A DNA stretch of 9,760 bases from Lachnospiraceae bacterium UBA7598 (GTDB lineage Bacteria; Bacillota; Clostridia; Lachnospirales; Lachnospiraceae), in NCBI GenBank assembly GCA_002474415.1, contig DLQV01000157.1:1-9760 (forward strand), written 5' to 3'. The position numbers and the translations under genes were made by a program. Each line of letters opens with the position of its first letter. Positions within the stretch are counted from its first letter, which is position 1. The notes beneath the pieces are model-generated. The model searched no databases. It had not been told where the DNA came from and saw only the letters and a program-made list of their open reading frames with translations. This document shows, piece after piece, positions 1 to 5,782 of the stretch.

Positions 1-709
1 TTAAGCCATTGATGTCCATGCTTACGATCTTAAGATACGCTTTCTCCGTGTTTTTGATATGATTGACAGCCTTATCATAGCTTGCTCTGTTAAAAAGTCC
101 TGTCATCTGGTCATATTCAATCAACTGCTTATTGCGATACAGCAGCAGCATTCTTTCCATTTTCACCTTGGAAAGATATGTACTGATGATAGCACTCAGA
201 AAACTGTAAGCTATGATATTATAAAAATTGAACATCAGCATATCCTTGGGCAGTGCAAATACTGCCACAACTGTATATGCAAGAATGGAAAATAGCATTC
301 CGCTGATGATCCGAAAAGGAACATCAGTAAACACCAGCGGCACTAAAACCAAAAGTACGATATAGCTGATTGTCGGTTTGCTGGGATTGTTAGCAGATAG
401 AAAAATTCCGAATCCATACATTACAAAAATAAAAATGTCTTCCAAAGGCGTTATTTTATTTACCTTGGTTTTCATAAGAATCAGATGGATCACAGTTGTT
501 ATGATAAACATAAACAAATATATCGCCCGATTGATATAGGAAAAGCTGCTAAAAAAACTTCCGACGAACAAGACCAAAAACAAAAATGAGCAAAGCGCAA
601 CGTACATTCTCAGACTTTTTTTGTTCTCTTCTTCCACAAAGCCACGTATCGTTGCATAACTTTCAGCATCAATTCCGCCATAAAAAAACAGTTCTTTTAT
701 ATTGTGCAT
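1..709 (-). CDS. Membrane-anchored GGDEF diguanylate cyclase, 3' end cut by window edge
   Basis: Read from ATG at 709 toward position 1; 236 residues lie in the window. Residues about 36-165 contain several hydrophobic membrane segments. A cytoplasmic domain then begins with DQMTGLFNR (from residue 200) and continues to SMDINGL (about 230-236). These are the two characteristic early motifs of GGDEF domains. The GG(D/E)EF signature itself would lie beyond the left edge, so catalytic competence cannot be judged. The family makes cyclic di-GMP from two GTP at the inner membrane. A GAGG ribosome binding site lies inside the 3' end of the upstream HD-GYP gene, and the two genes overlap by 13 bases, so they are co-translated. 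The N-terminus (FFYGGIDAESYA) resembles that of the HD-GYP neighbour (FIDYGTLDGESKAYV). The family call is firm; the signal sensed is unknown. Confidence 0.88.
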   Translation of the reverse strand, partial: MHNIKELFFYGGIDAESYATIRGFVEEENKKSLRMYVALCSFLFLVLFVGSFFSSFSYINRAIYLFMFIITTVIHLILMKTKVNKITPLEDIFIFVMYGFGIFLSANNPSKPTISYIVLLVLVPLVFTDVPFRIISGMLFSILAYTVVAVFALPKDMLMFNFYNIIAYSFLSAIISTYLSKVKMERMLLLYRNKQLIEYDQMTGLFNRASYDKAVNHIKNTEKAYLKIVSMDINGL

Positions 710-1944
710 AATTTTGTATCCTCTTTTACTGTATCCTCGTCTATCAAATCAAGCATAATCTTACCGACTTCGGGATCAAATTGTTTTCCGAGATTTTTTT
801 CAATTTCCTCTCTGACAACTGCCTGCGGCAAAGTGTCTCTGTAACTGCGTTTTGAGGTCATTGCATCATAAGCGTCTGCCACAGCAATGATCCTTGCAAT
901 TTTGGGAATGTTTTTCCCAGCCAGTCCATCCGGATAGCCTGTACCATCATATTTTTCATGATGATACTTTGCACCAAGACTAACATCCGGAAGTTCTTTG
1001 ATGTTTTTCAAAATATCGAATCCCATCTCAGGATGTCGCTTGATTTCTGCATACTCCTCTTCTGTCAGCTTACCAGCCTTATTAATAACGGCATCTCTGA
1101 CACCGATTTTACCAATATCATGAAGCAGTCCAATGTAATAGATCTCACTTTGTTTTTCCTTATCATACCCCATCCGCTCCGCAAGCATCTGTGAGTAGTT
1201 TGCAACTCTTTGTGAATGCCCTTTGGTATAGAGGTCTTTCGCCTCTACGGCATTCGAGAGTGCCAGGATACTCTGTGATGCAAGGTTCGCAAAGCGTTTT
1301 GATAATAGTTGATTTTTCCTGTCATTAATGATCTTCTTAATAAAGAACAGTCGGATGCACTCTGCGGAAATGGCAAATGAGATAAACACAAATACAGTAC
1401 CAAACAAAAGTGCCGCATTTACACCGGGGACAAATAGTGTAAAGAGAATTCCCGCCATGACCGCATAGAGCAAATACACCCCGATATTTGCTGCCGTCCG
1501 ATAAAACGGAACTGTTTGAAAAATAAATAGAAACACAATATAAGAACCGATTGGCGTATGTCTGACATAAATATCCGAAAAGATAAAGATTCCTACAGCG
1601 ATATATAGCACAGACTTATAGAAAAAGATGATCTTTTTCTTGTCTTTTCGAGTTGCATTCTTATTTTTCACCACTCTGCCGCACATGGCATTGACAATGA
1701 AGGAAGAAGAAATAATCAGTACTTCGGATACCAAATTCAAAAGATTTATGGGATTTTTGAAAAAGCCTCCGAAAATATCAAACAGCATGATAACGATCTC
1801 GCCCCAGAACGCAACAGCAGAGATCCAATTGATTCTTGAAATACACTCATCTGCAAATGTATCACAAACATATGCCTTGCTCTCCCCATCAAGCGTTCCG
1901 TAATCAATGAATATATTTTTCTTGATGGATTCTATGATATTCAT
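697..1944 (-). CDS. Membrane-anchored HD-GYP domain c-di-GMP phosphodiesterase
   Basis: Complete 415-residue protein. The N-terminal half (about residues 40-205) is a run of hydrophobic membrane helices. The C-terminal half is a textbook HD-GYP domain: H243 in KGHSQRVA, HD at 275-276 in LLHDIGKIG, H304 in KRHPE, HH at 328-329, GTGYP at 334-338, and D357 in AVADAYDAMTSKRSYR. All the metal-binding positions I can identify are present, so it is probably active. The family hydrolyses cyclic di-GMP to pGpG or GMP. The start is supported by GGGAGAAG shortly upstream of ATG and by a promoter at 1977-2005. Its last codons overlap the start of a GGDEF cyclase, giving one operon for making and breaking the same second messenger. 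The hydrophobic half has no sensor domain I recognise. Confidence 0.93.
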   Translation of the reverse strand: MNIIESIKKNIFIDYGTLDGESKAYVCDTFADECISRINWISAVAFWGEIVIMLFDIFGGFFKNPINLLNLVSEVLIISSSFIVNAMCGRVVKNKNATRKDKKKIIFFYKSVLYIAVGIFIFSDIYVRHTPIGSYIVFLFIFQTVPFYRTAANIGVYLLYAVMAGILFTLFVPGVNAALLFGTVFVFISFAISAECIRLFFIKKIINDRKNQLLSKRFANLASQSILALSNAVEAKDLYTKGHSQRVANYSQMLAERMGYDKEKQSEIYYIGLLHDIGKIGVRDAVINKAGKLTEEEYAEIKRHPEMGFDILKNIKELPDVSLGAKYHHEKYDGTGYPDGLAGKNIPKIARIIAVADAYDAMTSKRSYRDTLPQAVVREEIEKNLGKQFDPEVGKIMLDLIDEDTVKEDTKLCTI

Positions 1945-1976
1945 ATTTTTCTTCTCCCTGTTGTTATTTTACTTAC

Positions 1977-2005
1977 ATTATACTACATAGAAATCAAAAT
2001 TACAA
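1977..2005 (-). promoter_or_regulatory. Promoter of the HD-GYP/GGDEF operon
   Basis: On the minus strand TTGTAA (-35, 2000-2005) is followed after 17 bases by a perfect TATAAT (-10, 1977-1982). It sits 33 bases before the HD-GYP start codon, the expected place for the housekeeping sigma factor. No operator-like palindrome is obvious around it. Confidence 0.75.
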
Positions 2006-2294
2006 TAATAAATGCGAAAAAGTTGGCAGGAGCAAACTTCGAAAGCCATATATGAGAATGTGATCGTGATTCGGTTGGGTGAGGACGTGGCGATTGTTGA
2101 TGCAAATTGAAAGCCCGCTTAAAAAACAAGTCATGCAATAAAGTGATCTGTACCAAGCAGTTGCTTTTGTCCGTTTACTTTCATTTTGCACTGTAAGAAT
2201 CATAAATAATCTGCGTTTCCTGAACCTATGTTTCAGCAAAAAGAAATTGCACAAATCGAACAAATACAAAAGGGAAAGATTGTGCAATTTGACG
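2006..2294. other. Intergenic stretch with an 11-bp inverted repeat
   Basis: No convincing gene is seen here. A perfect 11-bp inverted repeat, AAATTGCACAA at 2244-2254 and TTGTGCAATTT at 2280-2290, is separated by 25 bases and lies just upstream of the plus-strand promoter at 2295-2324. It could be an operator or the foot of a hairpin. Two tiny open frames of 32 codons each (2012-2110 and 2228-2326) read like protein fragments but have no ribosome binding site, so they may be gene debris. Confidence 0.4.
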
Positions 2295-2324
2295 TTGATT
2301 TTTGTGCACGAAAAATGGTATATT
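2295..2324 (+). promoter_or_regulatory. Probable promoter of a small RNA
   Basis: TTGATT (2295-2300), an 18-base spacer and TATATT (2319-2324) form a plausible sigma-70-type promoter. The predicted start near 2331 is exactly where the hairpin-rich segment ending in a T-run begins. The elements are not perfect consensus, so this is a moderate call. Confidence 0.4.
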
Positions 2325-2330
2325 AATAAT

Positions 2331-2395
2331 AACAGAACCCACCACGCTTAGTCTTGCTCTATTGTAAGAATGCGCAACCCGGTGGGACTTTTTTA
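2331..2395 (+). ncRNA. Putative ~65-nt small RNA or isolated terminator hairpin
   Basis: Nested complementary arms form one long interrupted hairpin: CCCACC (2338-2343) with GGTGGG (2381-2386), CGC (2345-2347) with GCG (2372-2374), and TCTTGC (2352-2357) with GTAAGA (2364-2369, one G-T pair) around the loop TCTATT. A six-T run at 2389-2394 directly follows the outer arm, as in an intrinsic terminator. No coding gene precedes it on the plus strand, and a promoter-like sequence lies just upstream, so a free-standing small RNA fits better than a gene terminator. It matches no RNA family I can name. Confidence 0.4.
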
Positions 2396-2460
2396 TCTAG
2401 GAGCAATCTCATGTATCAATGCCCTAAAAATATATTGTCAATTCCAGAATTAATATAAAT

Positions 2461-2491
2461 CGCCTACTGCGATCATACTCATTGTCAAGCA
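2461..2491 (+). repeat. Left copy of a diverged direct repeat flanking the toxin-antitoxin remnant
   Basis: This copy reads CGCCTACTGCGATCATACTC then ATTGTCAAGCA. It matches 2988-3019 at about 27 of 32 aligned positions with one gap. It lies immediately upstream of the truncated toxin frame, where the missing 5' part of the toxin gene should be. Confidence 0.6.
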
Positions 2492-2520
2492 ATTTTCGTG
2501 ACATAAATACTTACGCAGTG

Positions 2521-2655
2521 GCTCAGATTTTTATTGTCGGCAAAAAAGTAGTGCTGACAAATGGCTTTATCAAAAAAACGCCAAAAGAAGAATTGGAACG
2601 TGCGAAATAATATAGAGCAGAGTATCTGAGCAGAAAGGAGCGTGATCTGCCATGA
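2521..2655 (+). pseudogene. Truncated HigB/RelE-type toxin remnant with an in-frame stop
   Basis: The frame starting at 2521 reads AQIFIVGKKVVLTNGFIKK, then TPKEELERAK, then TAA at 2608-2610, then YRAEYLSRKERDLP and TGA at 2653-2655. The pattern of a hydrophobic strand, NGFIKKTPKEE, and ERAK.YRAEYL is typical of the C-terminal half of Gp49-like/HigB mRNA-interferase toxins. The N-terminal half of the family (roughly 60 residues) is absent, and a single-base change (AAA to TAA) interrupts the rest. The ancestral stop overlaps the antitoxin ATG as ATGA, the usual coupling in toxin-first HigBA operons. The remnant should be inactive. The upstream boundary is approximate because homology fades into the direct repeat. 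Confidence 0.72.
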
Positions 2656-2924
2656 CAAACTTCAACGATTATCTCACCCAACAGATGAAAGATCCAGCAT
2701 TCAAGGAAGCATATGAACAATTGGAACCGGAATTTGCAATTATTCAAGCGATTATTGACGCACGAAAGTCTGCTGGAATCACACAAAAAGAATTATCGCA
2801 AAAATCCGGTATCGCACAAGGAGATATCAGCAAACTGGAAAATGGAAACGCCAATCCTTCAATCAAAACGCTACAACGGCTTGCAGCTGCACTTGGAAAG
2901 ACTCTGAAAATCGAATTTGTATGA
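2652..2924 (+). CDS. HigA-like antitoxin, XRE-family helix-turn-helix
   Basis: A complete 90-residue protein. Residues 43-66 (ITQKELSQKSGIAQGDISKLENG) form a Cro/C1-type helix-turn-helix, followed by NPSIKTLQRLAAALGKTLKIEF, the usual continuation in HigA-type antitoxins. An AAGGAG ribosome binding site lies about 10 bases before ATG. In the family this protein neutralises its partner toxin and represses the shared operon. Here the toxin directly upstream is broken, so the antitoxin is an orphan; it may only protect against related toxins or act as a DNA-binding regulator. A strong terminator follows closely, so the gene is transcribed alone with the toxin remnant. Confidence 0.88.
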   Translation: MTNFNDYLTQQMKDPAFKEAYEQLEPEFAIIQAIIDARKSAGITQKELSQKSGIAQGDISKLENGNANPSIKTLQRLAAALGKTLKIEFV

Positions 2925-2927
2925 GAC

Positions 2928-2963
2928 AAAGAGCGGGCAATTGATGATTGTCCGCTCTTTTTT
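2928..2963 (+). terminator. Intrinsic terminator after the antitoxin gene
   Basis: Arms AAAGAGCGGGCAA (2928-2940) and TTGTCCGCTCTTT (2948-2960) pair over 13 positions with one G-T wobble around a 7-base loop. The T-run continues to 2963. It starts 3 bases after the antitoxin stop codon. Confidence 0.9.
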
Positions 2964-2987
2964 GCGATATAGTGAAACGCAGCCATT

Positions 2988-3019
2988 CGCCTGCTGTGAT
3001 CATTATCCATTGTCAAGCA
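2988..3019 (+). repeat. Right copy of the diverged direct repeat
   Basis: This copy reads CGCCTGCTGTGATCATTATC then CATTGTCAAGCA and matches 2461-2491. It lies just beyond the antitoxin terminator, so the two copies bracket the toxin-antitoxin remnant. Short arms CTGCT (2991-2995) and AGCAG (3016-3020) are inverted within this copy. Whether the repeat is an insertion scar, a recombination site or an extragenic repeat family cannot be told from two copies. Confidence 0.6.
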
Positions 3020-3053
3020 GCTCTGGCTCGAATTTTTGCTAGCAATCGCAATT

Positions 3054-3104
3054 TAGGGTGCATTTGGGTATAATCTAATAAAGATTTGCACCCTATGAGG
3101 AGGA
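3054..3104 (+). promoter_or_regulatory. Promoter bracketed by an inverted repeat, with RBS
   Basis: A perfect TATAAT (3069-3074) lies between the arms TAGGGTGCA (3054-3062) and TGCACCCTA (3087-3095), a perfect 9-bp inverted repeat with a 24-base gap. AGGAGG (3097-3102) and ATG at 3111 follow. The -35 is weak (TCGCAA at 3046-3051, 17-base spacer). The arrangement suggests a repressed promoter with an operator on either side of the -10, or an RNA start-site hairpin. Confidence 0.5.
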
Positions 3105-3110
3105 TTTCAT

Positions 3111-3286
3111 ATGCGTGATTTTTCTCGGCAGACGTTCCTATATATCCTCTTCCAATCAAACTTGATGGCAAGAATACAATTCCAGAAAGTACTTGCCCTC
3201 ATAACAAAAAAGAAAAAGCCTGCCCCCAACAGGCAGACTTCTCCTTCTATCCAAAAGCCTCGCAAATCCTCAGTGATTCTGAATAA
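3111..3286 (+). pseudogene. Possible frameshifted 5' gene remnant at the element edge
   Basis: The promoter and strong RBS at 3054-3104 lead to ATG at 3111. In its own frame it starts MRDFSRQTFLYILF and soon becomes the antisense of the integrase gene. If the five-T run at 3119-3123 had one more T, the product would start MRDFFSADVPIYPLPIKLDG and continue KNTIPESTCPHNKK to a stop at 3284-3286. That composition looks more protein-like. It also runs into the integrase terminator, so the original gene would have been cut here. I do not recognise the product. An untranslated leader or chance ORF is an alternative. Confidence 0.22.
3205..3236 (-). terminator. Intrinsic terminator of the integrase gene
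   Basis: On the minus strand GCCTG (3230-3234) and CAGGC (3218-3222) pair around a 7-base loop and are followed by a T-rich run (A-rich on the plus strand, 3205-3217). It lies about 34 bases after the integrase stop. Confidence 0.8.
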
Positions 3287-4322
3287 TCTCATTAAAGTAG
3301 CCATCGATCACGCTGTCCGCCTTGTTGCGCTCGCTGTCGAAGGTCTCCTGGTACACGTTCTTATACACATCCGGTGTACTCCAGCCGCCCATCTCCATGG
3401 CATATTTCTCTGGAATGTTCAGCATTGCCGTGGTGCTGGCGAAAATATGCCGCAGATCGTGAAAACGGATCTCTTCCAGACCGTGCGCCTCCAGCAGTTT
3501 CTTGAACCGCTTTCGGATGGTGTTTGGCGTAAACGGAACAATATGATCGGTTCCCGACTGATGCGGCACTTGCTGTATCAGCGAATAAATGTACGCCGGC
3601 AGATTGACATAGCGCATACTTTTGACCGTTTTGCAGTGGTCGATCTCTGCCCAGCCGCTGTCTACCTTGACGATCTCCCGGCGCACATAGAGCCGCATCT
3701 GCACCGGGTCAATGTCACAGAACTGCAGGCCTGCCACTTCTCCGATGCGCAGTGACAGCCACATGGCAAGCAATACCGGCAGTTCGCTGCTCGTTCCCTT
3801 GACAATGGCATAGATCACATCTGCGGACGGGAGTCTTCGTTCCCGCACCTCCTTTTTCGGCAGGCGAATGCTGCCCATTTTGATGGTGATGTCATTGGCA
3901 TTCAGCACCGCACGCAGGAATCCGACTGCGTTCTTGATGGACTTATAGCCGAGACGCTGAGCGTCCACATTGATGGCGATTTGAATGTCACGGGCAGTCA
4001 GATCTTCGATTTTGATGTCCATGATGTACTGCAGCTTGTTGCGGAGCATTTCCCGATAACAGCACAGGGTGGTGGGTTCCAGCACTCTGCTTCTGCTGTC
4101 AATAAACTGCAGCATGGCTTCTCTCACAGTGTAAGGATTTCGTTCCTCTTCCTCGATGCCCTTGAGCCACTTGGTTGCCTTGAAATACACTTCGTCCTCT
4201 GTGCTGCCGGTAAACATTCTGCGGTTTCGCTTGCCGTCCGGACGCACGCCCTTGGACACCTGGGTAAAATATGTGCCGTTTTCTGCCTGCTGAATGACCA
4301 GTTTTGTCTTTTTCATTTTCAT
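3270..4322 (-). CDS. Tyrosine recombinase/integrase of an integrative element
   Basis: A 350-residue phage/Tn916-type integrase. Residues 1-60 look like an arm-binding N-terminal domain, 64-150 a SAM-like core-binding domain (YTVREAMLQFIDS...), and 165-335 the catalytic domain. Active-site residues visible: R192 (LSLRIGEVAGL), K234 (KTVKSMRYVNLP), H288 and R291 (HDLRHIFAS), W314 (GGWSTPDV) and nucleophile Y324 (NVYQE). Tryptophan takes the place of the second histidine, as in Cre. Such enzymes integrate and excise DNA at short att sites. AAGGAG lies only 3 bases before the first ATG and 9 before Met3 (4316), so Met3 may be the real start. It lies downstream of a small HTH gene, and its 3' end probably faces the element boundary. 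Confidence 0.94.
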   Translation of the reverse strand: MKMKKTKLVIQQAENGTYFTQVSKGVRPDGKRNRRMFTGSTEDEVYFKATKWLKGIEEEERNPYTVREAMLQFIDSRSRVLEPTTLCCYREMLRNKLQYIMDIKIEDLTARDIQIAINVDAQRLGYKSIKNAVGFLRAVLNANDITIKMGSIRLPKKEVRERRLPSADVIYAIVKGTSSELPVLLAMWLSLRIGEVAGLQFCDIDPVQMRLYVRREIVKVDSGWAEIDHCKTVKSMRYVNLPAYIYSLIQQVPHQSGTDHIVPFTPNTIRKRFKKLLEAHGLEEIRFHDLRHIFASTTAMLNIPEKYAMEMGGWSTPDVYKNVYQETFDSERNKADSVIDGYFNEIIQNH

Positions 4323-4373
4323 AAACTCCTTTTCAAATGCGCAGACTAGTTGAAACGTAGCCTGCTCTGTGTG

Positions 4374-4607
4374 TTACGCCGCCAATAAATCGTCCAGTGT
4401 CAGATCGTTGATGCAGAGGAATGTATCCACCATTTTCAGCGTAAGCCCTCTCGCATCATGATCGTAGTTCTGGAGTGTTCTTGTGGAACAGTTCAGATAC
4501 ATCGCCAGCTCGTCGTCTGTCCAGTCGTGGAGCAGCTGCCAGTAGCGAATCTTGCACCAGATGGTTTTCTGGAGCGGAATGTGTTTTTGCTTGTTTTTCA
4601 TAGCCAT
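4374..4607 (-). CDS. Small helix-turn-helix protein upstream of the integrase
   Basis: A 77-residue basic protein. Residues about 29-50 (WTDDELAMYLNCSTRTLQNY) form a helix-turn-helix of the Cro/C1 class, with a short C-terminal helix ending in DDLLAA. The start is fixed by GAGGAGG about 9 bases before ATG. It is 51 bases upstream of the integrase on the same strand, with no terminator between, so they share a transcript. Position and size suggest an excisionase-like directionality factor or a repressor of the integration module; the sequence does not separate these. A promoter candidate lies at 4670-4698. Confidence 0.8.
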   Translation of the reverse strand: MAMKNKQKHIPLQKTIWCKIRYWQLLHDWTDDELAMYLNCSTRTLQNYDHDARGLTLKMVDTFLCINDLTLDDLLAA

Positions 4608-4669
4608 TGTAATTTCCTCCTCGTTGGAATTTGGGATATTGCTTTACGTCTGCAAATTCGGAAAATGCC

Positions 4670-4698
4670 GCTATAACTCGCTGTTTTTCATGTGTCAC
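4670..4698 (-). promoter_or_regulatory. Candidate promoter of the HTH-integrase operon
   Basis: On the minus strand GTGACA (4693-4698), a 17-base spacer and TATAGC (4670-4675) match the sigma-70 pattern at five and four of six positions. It lies about 62 bases upstream of the HTH gene and after the terminator of the preceding operon. Confidence 0.45.
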
Positions 4699-4757
4699 AC
4701 CGCCTTTCTTTTTTATCCAACTGTTTGGGCGGTTGTATTTTTCAAATTTTGTTTCCG

Positions 4758-4794
4758 AAAAAAGAAACCATTTTCCTCTTGGGAAAGCGATTTC
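4758..4794 (-). terminator. Probable terminator of the amidoligase operon
   Basis: Reading the minus strand, GAAA (4791-4794) and TTTCC (from 4786) pair with GGAAA (4772-4776) and TTTC (4764-4767), with internal mismatches. Six T residues follow (plus-strand A run 4758-4763). It lies 28 bases after the amidotransferase stop and separates that operon from the HTH-integrase operon. Confidence 0.6.
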
Positions 4795-4821
4795 TTTTTG
4801 TCAGTGGTGTGTGATTTTGTC

Positions 4822-5781
4822 CTATTCGCAGCAAAACTCCTCTTCGCACCGAACCGCACAAAGCGTTTCCAAAAGCAAGTTGCTGTCGCACAGCATTTCT
4901 TCGATCTCATCGGCAGAGTAGCCGTAGTCCAACAGCAGGAGAACATCCTCTTCTGTCACGCCGTAGCAATTGCACATTTCCAGCAGTAATTCTTCTTGTT
5001 GCGTGTAGTACTCCTCTTCCAACTCGTCATACCAGTCAGCCCATTTGCCGAACCGAAAGTTTTCCTGAACCTCAAAGGTAGAGCAGGTCAGAAAACCATA
5101 GCGGTCAATCTTCAAGATTGTGCCCTCTTCCACGTGCAGCACTTCAAATGAATACTTGTGGAAACCAGTCTTCTGCAACGCCTTTTTCAGAATGCTTTCC
5201 GTTGAGGCATAGATGTAAAGACCCAGCTGTGCAAAGTGGAGCAGACACATGGGATTTGACCCTTTGACGAGGTAGAGCGTGTTGTTTTCGTCCAAGGCGG
5301 TAAAACAAAAGCTGCCTTGAACCAACTCCGCCATGTTTTTGAGCGAGTCGAAGTTCAATTTGCTCTGCTGTTCAATCAGCTGTACTGCAACATATGAATC
5401 CGTCTCGATCTGCGTTTGCGGCAGATGCTTTTCTGTTCTGAGTTCCTTGTCGTTATACAGCACACCATTGTGAGCAAAGGCAAAGTTCACATCGGCATGA
5501 CCGTAAAAAGGATGATTGTTGTAGTTGAACTTCTCGTTTCCTTGTGTGGTCATTCTTGTGTGTCCCATAATGGCTTTTGTGCCATTGGGGGCATTGAACC
5601 GCAGTTTATGAGCTGGCTTTGGTCTTTTGTAGATAGTGACCTTACCGCCTTTCACATAGGCGATGCCAGACGCATCTGTCCCTCTTTCTTCTGCGGCGTT
5701 TGCCAGAGCCTGTGTCAGCTTTTTCAGCAACTTGTCCGACACAATACCCTTGTAGTCCAGCCAACCAAATAATGCACACAT
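4822..5781 (-). CDS. Stand-alone class II glutamine amidotransferase with acidic C-terminal helical tail
   Basis: A 319-residue protein beginning MCALFGW; Cys2, exposed after Met removal, is the expected nucleophile. Other Ntn-type amidotransferase motifs are ERGTDASG (32-39), GHTRMTTQG (73-81, R77), AHNG (103-106) and ETDSY with D128. This is the glutaminase half of PurF/GlmS-type enzymes, which release ammonia from glutamine, but no phosphosugar or synthetase domain is attached. About 70 C-terminal residues are acidic and helical (VTEEDVLLLLDYGYSADEIEEML, 275-297) and look like a three-helix UBA-type module. It starts one nucleotide after the amidoligase stop (TAAGATG), with GAGGAG inside the amidoligase end, so translation is coupled. 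Its ammonia or glutamyl intermediate is probably used with that enzyme. Confidence 0.9.
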   Translation of the reverse strand: MCALFGWLDYKGIVSDKLLKKLTQALANAAEERGTDASGIAYVKGGKVTIYKRPKPAHKLRFNAPNGTKAIMGHTRMTTQGNEKFNYNNHPFYGHADVNFAFAHNGVLYNDKELRTEKHLPQTQIETDSYVAVQLIEQQSKLNFDSLKNMAELVQGSFCFTALDENNTLYLVKGSNPMCLLHFAQLGLYIYASTESILKKALQKTGFHKYSFEVLHVEEGTILKIDRYGFLTCSTFEVQENFRFGKWADWYDELEEEYYTQQEELLLEMCNCYGVTEEDVLLLLDYGYSADEIEEMLCDSNLLLETLCAVRCEEEFCCE

Positions 5782-5782
5782 C

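Noticed and set aside
2012..2110. 32-codon frame (MRKSWQEQTSKAIYENVIVI...)
   Set aside because: Protein-like in look, but has no RBS and matches no family I know; at most debris of an older gene.
2000..3110. tRNA gene or tmRNA near the integrase as attachment site
   Set aside because: No cloverleaf or T-loop consensus was found in this stretch on either strand by eye.
3287..3755. Continuation of the plus-strand open frame from 3111
   Set aside because: It is the antisense of the integrase catalytic domain, whose motifs on the minus strand are unmistakable.
4456..4698. Minus-strand 80-codon frame overlapping the small HTH gene
   Set aside because: It uses a GTG start within a likely -35 element and overlaps a gene with a clear HTH fold and strong RBS.
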